Below are positions 59,047 through 64,000 of a stretch of DNA of 64,000 bases, in pieces. The stretch is taken from positions 620,001-684,000 of the forward strand of contig NZ_CP014209.1 in assembly GCF_001636295.1 (NCBI RefSeq). The letters are read 5' to 3'. The DNA is from Isoptericola dokdonensis DS-3. GTDB taxonomy: Bacteria; Actinomycetota; Actinomycetes; Actinomycetales; Cellulomonadaceae. The position numbers and the translations under genes were made by a program. Numbering within the stretch: position 1 is the first letter of the stretch; every line of letters begins with the position of its first letter. Below the pieces are notes generated by a model. It had not been told where the DNA came from. It saw nothing but the letters and a program-made list of their open reading frames with translations, and ran no database searches.

Positions 59047-59513
59047 GACGACACCTCCCCTGGATCCTCGCCCTCACCGCCGCCGCACTCCTCACCCTCA
59101 CCCGCACCCTCGACCCCGCCCACGCCCTCCTCCTGCCCGCCGCAGCCCTCACCCTCCACCACCTCTGGCGAGCCCTCGACGACGGCGACCAGGCCACCTG
59201 GCCCGAACCCCCCGACGAGACCCGCCACGGCGCCCGCCACGACCTCTCCGACCTCGGCTGGGCCGCCTTCACCCGCGACGGCCGCGTCTCCGCCCGCGTC
59301 ACCCGCCGCGTCCACGCCGTCGCCACCCACCGCCTCGCCCCCCACGGCATCCACCTCGACGACCCCACCCACCACGCCGCCGCCGCACACCTCCTCGGCA
59401 CCGACGTCGTCACCGGCCTCACCTCCCGCCGACCCCCCACCCCCCGCACCCTGCACCGCTGGCTCGACGCCCTCGACCACCTCCCCACCCCACCCGGAAG
59501 GCCCCGCCGATGA
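59043..59513 (+). CDS. Hypothetical membrane-anchored protein of the MoxR operon
   Basis: A 156-aa protein with two N-terminal hydrophobic segments (WILALTAAALLTL and LLLPAAALTLHHLW) and a His/Asp/Arg-rich cytoplasmic domain (RHDLSDLGWAAFTRDGRVSA, ARVTRRVHAVATHRLAPHGI). Similar unnamed proteins sit between DUF4129 and MoxR in Actinobacteria. ATGA overlaps on both sides indicate tight coupling. Confidence 0.75.
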   Translation: MRRHLPWILALTAAALLTLTRTLDPAHALLLPAAALTLHHLWRALDDGDQATWPEPPDETRHGARHDLSDLGWAAFTRDGRVSARVTRRVHAVATHRLAPHGIHLDDPTHHAAAAHLLGTDVVTGLTSRRPPTPRTLHRWLDALDHLPTPPGRPRR

Positions 59514-60490
59514 CGCCCCCCGCCCCCCTGCCCGTCCCCGACATCGCCACCCACGCCCGCACCGTCCTCGACGAGATCGGCACCGCCGTCGTCGGCATGC
59601 GCGACACCCTCGAGCTGGCGCTCGCGGCGGTCCTGGCAGGCGGGCACGTGCTGTTCGAGGACGTGCCGGGGCTGGGCAAGACGCTGGCCGCACGGTCGCT
59701 GGCCACGGCGCTCGGGCTGGACTTCGCCCGCCTCCAGTGCACGCCGGACCTGCTCCCGAGCGACGTCACCGGCTCGAGCGTGTTCGACCCGGCGACGCGG
59801 GAGTTCGTGTTCCACCCGGGACCGGTGTTCACGGGGCTGTTCCTCGCCGACGAGATCAACCGGACGGCGCCGAAGACGCAGTCGGCGCTGCTCGAGGCGA
59901 TGGCGGAGCGGCAGGTCTCGACCGAGGGCACCACCCGCCCCCTGCCGCGACCGTTCCACGTCGTGGCGACGTCGAACCCGGTGGAGTACGAGGGCACCTA
60001 CCCCCTGCCCGAGGCCCAGCTCGACCGGTTCATGGTGCGGCTCGCCGTCGGGTACCCCGACGCCGCGCAGGAGGTCGACGTGCTCCTGCGCCGGGTGGAG
60101 CGCCGTCAGGAGGCCGCGCCGGTCCGCCGGGTCGTCGACCCCGCGACCGTGCTCGCCATGCAGGCCGGGGTGGAGGCCGTCGCCGTGGACCCGGACGTCG
60201 CGCGCTACTGCGTCGACCTCGCCGCGGCGACCCGCGGCCACGCGTCGCTCGAGGTCGGGGCGTCGCCCCGCGGGTCGCAGAACCTCCTGCTGCTCGGGCG
60301 TGCGGTGGCCGTGCTCGACGGGCGCGACCACGTGCTGCCCGAGGACGTGAAGCGCGTCGCCGTGCCCGTGCTGGCGCACCGGCTCACCCTCACCCCGACC
60401 GCGTGGGCGTCGGCCGTGCGCCCGGAGGACGTCGTCACCGAGCTCCTGGCCTCCGTCGCGGGTCCGGCGACCGTGGGACGGGGCCGGTGA
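59510..60490 (+). CDS. moxR: MoxR-type AAA+ ATPase
   Basis: A 326-aa MoxR chaperone-like ATPase. Walker A is in LFEDVPGLGKTLAARSLA, Walker B is LFLADEINRTAPKTQSALLE, sensor 1 is VVATSNPVEYEGTYPLPEAQ, and the lid contains GASPRGSQNLLLLGRA. MoxR proteins act with DUF58 and VWA proteins to mature membrane or secreted complexes. ATG 59510 overlaps the upstream stop; the DUF58 gene overlaps its end. Confidence 0.93.
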   Translation: MTPPAPLPVPDIATHARTVLDEIGTAVVGMRDTLELALAAVLAGGHVLFEDVPGLGKTLAARSLATALGLDFARLQCTPDLLPSDVTGSSVFDPATREFVFHPGPVFTGLFLADEINRTAPKTQSALLEAMAERQVSTEGTTRPLPRPFHVVATSNPVEYEGTYPLPEAQLDRFMVRLAVGYPDAAQEVDVLLRRVERRQEAAPVRRVVDPATVLAMQAGVEAVAVDPDVARYCVDLAAATRGHASLEVGASPRGSQNLLLLGRAVAVLDGRDHVLPEDVKRVAVPVLAHRLTLTPTAWASAVRPEDVVTELLASVAGPATVGRGR

Positions 60491-61875
60491 GCTTCGGCGC
60501 GACCGGCCGGGACGCCGCCCGCGAACGCGGCGAGCGGCGGCCCGGCGAGCCCGTCTGGCGCTGGACGCCGACCGGCGCGGGCTCCGTCGTGCTCGGCGCG
60601 GCCCTCCTCGCGGTCGGTCTGCTCACCGGCCGTGCGGACGTCGCCCTCCTGGGCGTGCCCGTGCTGCTGTCCGCGACGTGGGCGGGACGCCCGGGCGCGT
60701 GGACGGGCCCCGTCCTCGACCGGCCCACGCACGCCGAGCTCGCCGCCGCGCCGACCTCGGCGCCCGGACGGCTGGGGGCGGTCCTGACGATCGACCCGCC
60801 GCCCGGTGCGGAGCTCGTGCAGGTGCGCGTGGCCGCGCCGGGGCACCGGAGCGTCGAGCTGGTCGTCCCGGCCGCGCGGCGCGAGGTGACCCTGCACCTG
60901 TCCACCGTGCGCACCGGGCCGCAGCCGACGTTCGTCGTGGACCTGCGCGGGCACGGGCCGGGCGGTGCCACGGCCGAGGACCCGGTGCGGGCCGTCGCCC
61001 CGGACCAGCTCGTCCTGCCCGCCGCCATGCCGCTCGGCCGCGTGCCGCTGCCGCCCCGCCTGCGGGGCCTCACCGGTCCGCACACGTCCCGCCGGCTGGG
61101 GTCCGGGGACGAGCTGCGCGACATCCATGCGTTCGTGCCCGGGGACCGGCTGCGCCGCATCGACTGGCGCACGACCGCCCGCCGGTCGCCCGACCTGGAG
61201 GAGCTGTACGTCCGGCGCACCTTCGCCACGGCCGAGGCGACGACGATGCTCGTGCTGGACTCCCGCGACGACGTCGGTCCCGATCTGCGCACGTGGCGCG
61301 GCAGCGGGCCGCGCCGGGTCGACGAACCGACGTCCCTGGACCTCGCCCGGCACGCGGCCGCGTCGGTCGCCGGTGCCGTCGTCGACGCCGGCGACCGGGT
61401 CGGCCTGGAGGACCTCGGCCGTCGCCGTCGCCCGTTGCCCGCCGCGGCCGGGCGGCGCCACCTGCGGCGCCTCCTGCTCGGGCTGGCGCTGAGCAGCCCG
61501 CTCGGCACGCCGGCCCGGCGGCTGCGCGCGCCCCGGCTGCCCGCCGACGCCGTGGTGTACCTGTTCACCACGGTCCTCGACGACGAGGTGCTGCGTGTCG
61601 TGCGGACCTGGCGCGAGCTCGGGCACCGCGTCGTGGTGGTCGACACCCTCCCGCGCGTGCACCCCGTGGCGGAGCCGCACCTGAGCATCGCGTGGCGGGT
61701 GACGGCGCTCGAGCGGCAGGACCGGCTCGACCAGCTCGTCGCGGAGGGCGTGCCCGTGGTGCCCTGGGCGGGTGAAGCCCGCGCCTCGGCCTCCGCCCGC
61801 CTCGAGGCCTTGGTCCGCGCAGGCGAGCGGCACCGCGCCGCCCCTGCCGGCCCGGTCGCGGGAGGTGCCCGGTGA
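60487..61875 (+). CDS. DUF58 domain protein
   Basis: A 462-aa protein with two N-terminal membrane helices (about residues 31-65, VVLGAALLAVGLL and LGVPVLLSATWAG). A cytoplasmic region carries the DUF58 signature ELRDIHAFVPGDRLRRIDWR then TTARRSPDLEELYVR, and a degenerate VWA-like part (TMLVLDSRDDVG). It is the standard partner of MoxR. GTG 60487 overlaps the moxR stop. Confidence 0.9.
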   Translation: MSFGATGRDAARERGERRPGEPVWRWTPTGAGSVVLGAALLAVGLLTGRADVALLGVPVLLSATWAGRPGAWTGPVLDRPTHAELAAAPTSAPGRLGAVLTIDPPPGAELVQVRVAAPGHRSVELVVPAARREVTLHLSTVRTGPQPTFVVDLRGHGPGGATAEDPVRAVAPDQLVLPAAMPLGRVPLPPRLRGLTGPHTSRRLGSGDELRDIHAFVPGDRLRRIDWRTTARRSPDLEELYVRRTFATAEATTMLVLDSRDDVGPDLRTWRGSGPRRVDEPTSLDLARHAAASVAGAVVDAGDRVGLEDLGRRRRPLPAAAGRRHLRRLLLGLALSSPLGTPARRLRAPRLPADAVVYLFTTVLDDEVLRVVRTWRELGHRVVVVDTLPRVHPVAEPHLSIAWRVTALERQDRLDQLVAEGVPVVPWAGEARASASARLEALVRAGERHRAAPAGPVAGGAR

Positions 61876-62432
61876 ACGTGTCCGCCGAGCTGCGGTCGTG
61901 GCGCGCCCGCCGCCAGGAGCGGCCCCTGCCCGTCGTCGAGGTCGACCACGCCCCCGCCGTCCCCGGGGTCGTGCTGCGCGTCGTGTGCCTGGCGCTGGCC
62001 GCCACCCTCGTCGTCTCCGCCGTCTCCCGCGTGCCGCAGGGCATCACGGGGCTCGTCTGGCTGGCCGGAGGGGGCGCCCTGGCCTGGCTGCTGCTCCGTC
62101 CCGGCCGGGCCCCCGCCGCGATCACCCTGTGCGTCGCCGCGGTCTCGCTCCTCGCGTCCCCCGCCGCCCCGTTCGACCCGGCCGTGTGGTGGACGGCACC
62201 GCTCGGCTACGCGGTGCTGCGCACCGCGTGGTGGGCGGAGCAGGTCGGCCCCGGCGCACGGGTCGAGGTGGCCGCGCTCGTCCGCGCGGGCGGTCGCGAC
62301 GTCGTCGTCGTGGCGGCCGCGCTGGTGGCCGGCACGCTGGTGACCCTGCTCGTGTCGGGGCCCTCGGCGGTGCTCGTCGCGGCCGGGGGCGGAGCGCTGG
62401 TGGTGCTGGTCGTGGTGCTCCTGCGACGATGA
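61872..62432 (+). CDS. Hypothetical polytopic membrane protein
   Basis: A 186-aa protein with about five hydrophobic segments (GVVLRVVCLALAATLVVSAV, LVWLAGGGALAWLLL, AITLCVAAVSLLASP, VVVVAAALVAGTLVTLLVSG, VLVAAGGGALVVLVVVLL). No named family. It is coupled by overlaps to DUF58 and to the GNAT gene and probably belongs to the MoxR operon. Confidence 0.75.
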   Translation: MNVSAELRSWRARRQERPLPVVEVDHAPAVPGVVLRVVCLALAATLVVSAVSRVPQGITGLVWLAGGGALAWLLLRPGRAPAAITLCVAAVSLLASPAAPFDPAVWWTAPLGYAVLRTAWWAEQVGPGARVEVAALVRAGGRDVVVVAAALVAGTLVTLLVSGPSAVLVAAGGGALVVLVVVLLRR

Positions 62433-63109
62433 CCGCCATGACCGACCTGGAGATCCGTCCCTACCGTCCCGGTGACCGCGACGCCGTCGCCGAGGTGTGC
62501 GTGCGCACCGCCGCCGGCGGGGGCGACGCGCGCGGCGTGTACTCGGACGACACCCTCATGCCCGACGTGTACGCCCTGCCCTACGTGGACCACTCCCCCG
62601 ACCTCGCCTTCGTCGTGGTCGAGACCGGTGCCACCGCCGCGGACGACCCGCTGGCCGTCGAGGACGGCCGGATGCTGGGCTACGTCATCGCGGTGGCGGA
62701 CACCAAGGACTTCGCGGACTGGTGGGAGTCGGACTGGAGCCCGCGGTTCCGTGCACGGCACCCCGAGGTGGGTCCGGCCACCGGGGCCGACCCGGGGTAC
62801 AGCGAGGCCGCACTCGTCCGGGACGGGACCGACCCCGCGCGGATGGTGCGGGGACTGCGCGGCGGCGAGCTGGAGACGCACCCGGCGCACCTGCACATCG
62901 ACCTCGTCCCGGAGGCGCAGGGCCGGGGCCTCGGGCGTCGCCTCATCGACACGCTGCGGGCCGCGCTCGTCGAGCAGGGCGTGCCGGGCGTGCACCTCGG
63001 CTACGACCCCGCCAACGTCGGCGCGCGGGCCTTCTACGACCGTCTCGGCTTCGACGAGCTGCCCTCGCACCGCCCGGACGCTCCCCTGCTCGGCCTGGCG
63101 ACCCGGTAG
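62429..63109 (+). CDS. GNAT acetyltransferase
   Basis: A 226-aa GNAT protein: LEIRPYRPGDRDAVAEVCVR, DVYALPYVDHSPDLAFVVVE, GYVIAVADTKDFADWWESDW, HLHIDLVPEAQGRGLGRRLI, HLGYDPANVGARAFYDRLGF. The long insert between the second and third strands resembles the acetyltransferase-like domain linked to O-GlcNAcase relatives (tentative). It starts at the ATG overlapping the upstream stop (MTAMTDLEI), with ATG 62438 as alternative. Confidence 0.82.
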   Translation: MTAMTDLEIRPYRPGDRDAVAEVCVRTAAGGGDARGVYSDDTLMPDVYALPYVDHSPDLAFVVVETGATAADDPLAVEDGRMLGYVIAVADTKDFADWWESDWSPRFRARHPEVGPATGADPGYSEAALVRDGTDPARMVRGLRGGELETHPAHLHIDLVPEAQGRGLGRRLIDTLRAALVEQGVPGVHLGYDPANVGARAFYDRLGFDELPSHRPDAPLLGLATR

Positions 63110-63153
63110 GGGCGCCGCGCCGCTGTCTTCGTAGGCGGTCAGCGGCTTGACGT

Positions 63154-63173
63154 GCGCTTGGCACACTATTTAT
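63154..63173 (-). repeat. 20-bp conserved motif, copy B
   Basis: On the minus strand ATAAATAGTGTGCCAAGCGC, identical to copy A. Read on plus, TTGACG (63147-63152) precedes it and AGGAGGA (63183-63189) follows, but no start codon follows. It lies in the 104-base gap between the GNAT gene and the recombinase-like gene. Confidence 0.7.
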
Positions 63174-63213
63174 ACCCGTCTCAGGAGGACGAGGACTGCT
63201 CGACGCTCTGACC

Positions 63214-63888
63214 TCATCCCTGCTCGGAGGTCACCACCTCGACCCCGAGGTCGGGCACGCCCGCATCGCACCAGGCCCGGCGCACCTGCTCGAACCGGGT
63301 GGGCAGCGGCGGCCGCGTCGCCCCGTACCGGGCGTTCGTCCGCAGCACGAACCGCCGCCACGAGAGCACCAGCCCCTGCCGGGTGATCGGCAGCCCGGAG
63401 GCGACCGTCGTGCCGTTGTCGTGGGTGTGGTGGACCGTGAGCAGCAGCGCCCGCGGCACCGACCCCTCCAGCTCGGCGGCCAGCTCCTCGCGCACCGTCA
63501 TCCAGTGCCGCAGCACCAGGAGCACGTCGCCGGGCACCCGGTGCCGGCGCGGCGTCCGGTGCTTGCCGTGCCGGACGAGCACCCTTCCCTCCCCTGCGCC
63601 CCGCTCCCCCGCCACCCGACCTCGGCCCGCGGCACCTGCCGGCCCGAGGTCGAGGTCGTCCACCCGCACCCGCAGCAGGTCGCCGTAGCGCGCTCCCGTC
63701 GCGCGGGTCAGGCCCGCGATGACGGCCAGCCGGACCGTCTCGGGCCGGCCGTCCGGGCGTAGCGCCTCCACCCCCAGGTGCCGCCACACCCACTCCGCCT
63801 CGTCGAGACCGACCGTGGGGCGCGGGTACCGAGCAGCCTGCGCCGCGGGGTTCGTCGGGGCCTTGTCGTTCGCATCGTCGCCGGTCAC
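63214..63888 (-). CDS. Degenerate tyrosine recombinase-like protein
   Basis: A 224-aa protein resembling the catalytic domain of a tyrosine recombinase: VRLAVIAGLTRATGARYGDL with the box-I Arg, LRVRVDDLDLG, and a Lys-bearing VLVRHGKHRTPRRHRVP. The C-terminal part (PITRQGLVLSWRRFVLRTNA, RFEQVRRAWCDAGVPDLGVE) has no H-x-x-R box and no nucleophile Tyr, and there is no core-binding domain. It is likely inactive as a recombinase or adapted to another role. GTG 63888 was chosen for its GAGGA ribosome site; ATG 63927 is an alternative that would put motif copy C inside the gene. Confidence 0.6.
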   Translation of the reverse strand: MTGDDANDKAPTNPAAQAARYPRPTVGLDEAEWVWRHLGVEALRPDGRPETVRLAVIAGLTRATGARYGDLLRVRVDDLDLGPAGAAGRGRVAGERGAGEGRVLVRHGKHRTPRRHRVPGDVLLVLRHWMTVREELAAELEGSVPRALLLTVHHTHDNGTTVASGLPITRQGLVLSWRRFVLRTNARYGATRPPLPTRFEQVRRAWCDAGVPDLGVEVVTSEQG

Positions 63889-63900
63889 GGGCTCATCCTC

Positions 63901-63920
63901 GCGCTTGGCACACTTTTCTC
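63901..63920 (-). repeat. Conserved motif, copy C
   Basis: On plus, GCGCTTGGCACACTTTTCTC; the first 14 bases are identical to copies A and B, and the AT-rich tail differs. It lies immediately upstream of the ribosome site of the recombinase-like gene and in the same orientation as copy B, so the two flank that gene as direct repeats. Confidence 0.65.
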
Positions 63921-63946
63921 CGAGCATCGGTCCGGCGTGTCGCCGA

Positions 63947-63959
63947 TAGCCTCGTGCCG
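63947..63959 (+). promoter_or_regulatory. Leaderless promoter of the last gene
   Basis: TAGCCT (63947-63952), six bases, GTG at 63959. Confidence 0.5.
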
Positions 63960-64000
63960 TGAGCTCCATACCGACGCCCGATGCCGACCTGCCGTCGACC
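63959..64000 (+). CDS. Start of an unidentified gene, truncated by the window end
   Basis: Fourteen codons are visible, VSSIPTPDADLPST, starting at a GTG exactly six bases after a -10 hexamer. Too short to name; support rests only on the promoter spacing and open frame. Confidence 0.45.
   Translation, partial: MSSIPTPDADLPST

Noticed and set aside
63147..63189. Promoter and ribosome site for a small plus-strand gene around motif copy B
   Set aside because: TTGACG and a TATACC-like -10 are followed by AGGAGGA, but no ATG, GTG or TTG follows at a usable distance.

Overview
The window is about 74% G+C, uses many GTG starts and carries gene blocks diagnostic of Actinomycetota: mihF, garA, rbpA, ppm1 beside lnt, helY, pafBC, and a PriA without helicase motifs. 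Gene order and composition fit a Micrococcales chromosome of the Cellulomonas/Cellulosimicrobium/Isoptericola kind (inference). No rRNA, tRNA, CRISPR array or complete prophage was seen.

Left part (1-26.5 kb), mostly on the plus strand: the end of carB, then pyrF, mihF, gmk, rpoZ, coaBC, metK, priA, a HAD phosphatase, fmt and rsmB. A hipBA toxin-antitoxin pair interrupts the usual rsmB-rpe link. It is followed by rpe, hisE, hisG, a PH-domain membrane protein, a DEAD-box RNA helicase (minus), and the set pgsA-like, DUF881, small basic protein, DUF881, garA, ftsR, bifunctional nuclease, MerR. A phospholipase D-type synthase, a tyrosine recombinase and a putative lipoprotein come next.

Middle: a gene-free stretch of about 0.9 kb (26.5-27.4 kb) holds a 28-bp sequence that closely matches the actinobacterial dif site. 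Gene orientation switches there, from 26 of 30 genes on plus to 22 of 31 on minus, so this is probably the replication terminus. To its right (27.4-41.6 kb) is accessory DNA: an SRPBCC-ArsR-SRPBCC operon, a stand-alone UvrA paralogue, AraC/VOC, an alcohol dehydrogenase with a GntR-type operator, a META lipoprotein, a kinase, a GNAT, a broken DUF3626 gene, a Nudix-like gene, a tyrosine recombinase with a peptidoglycan-binding-like domain inserted in its catalytic domain, a KfrA-like coiled-coil protein, and the lrp/ald pair.

Right part (41.6-64 kb): galE, an LLM monooxygenase with its flavin reductase, rbpA, and the minus-strand block ppm1-lnt-amidohydrolase-helY-dagK-tatC-tatA-pafC-pafB. Divergent from it is DUF3866 followed by a DUF4129/MoxR/DUF58 operon in which DUF4129 is frameshifted. 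The window ends with a degenerate recombinase-like gene next to two of three copies of an unexplained conserved motif (GCGCTTGGCACACT core; two copies are identical over 20 bp).

A recurring regulatory feature is a TANNNT -10 hexamer followed by exactly 6 or 7 bases and then the ATG/GTG. It occurs before 20 genes and implies widespread leaderless transcription. It was used here to choose many start codons.
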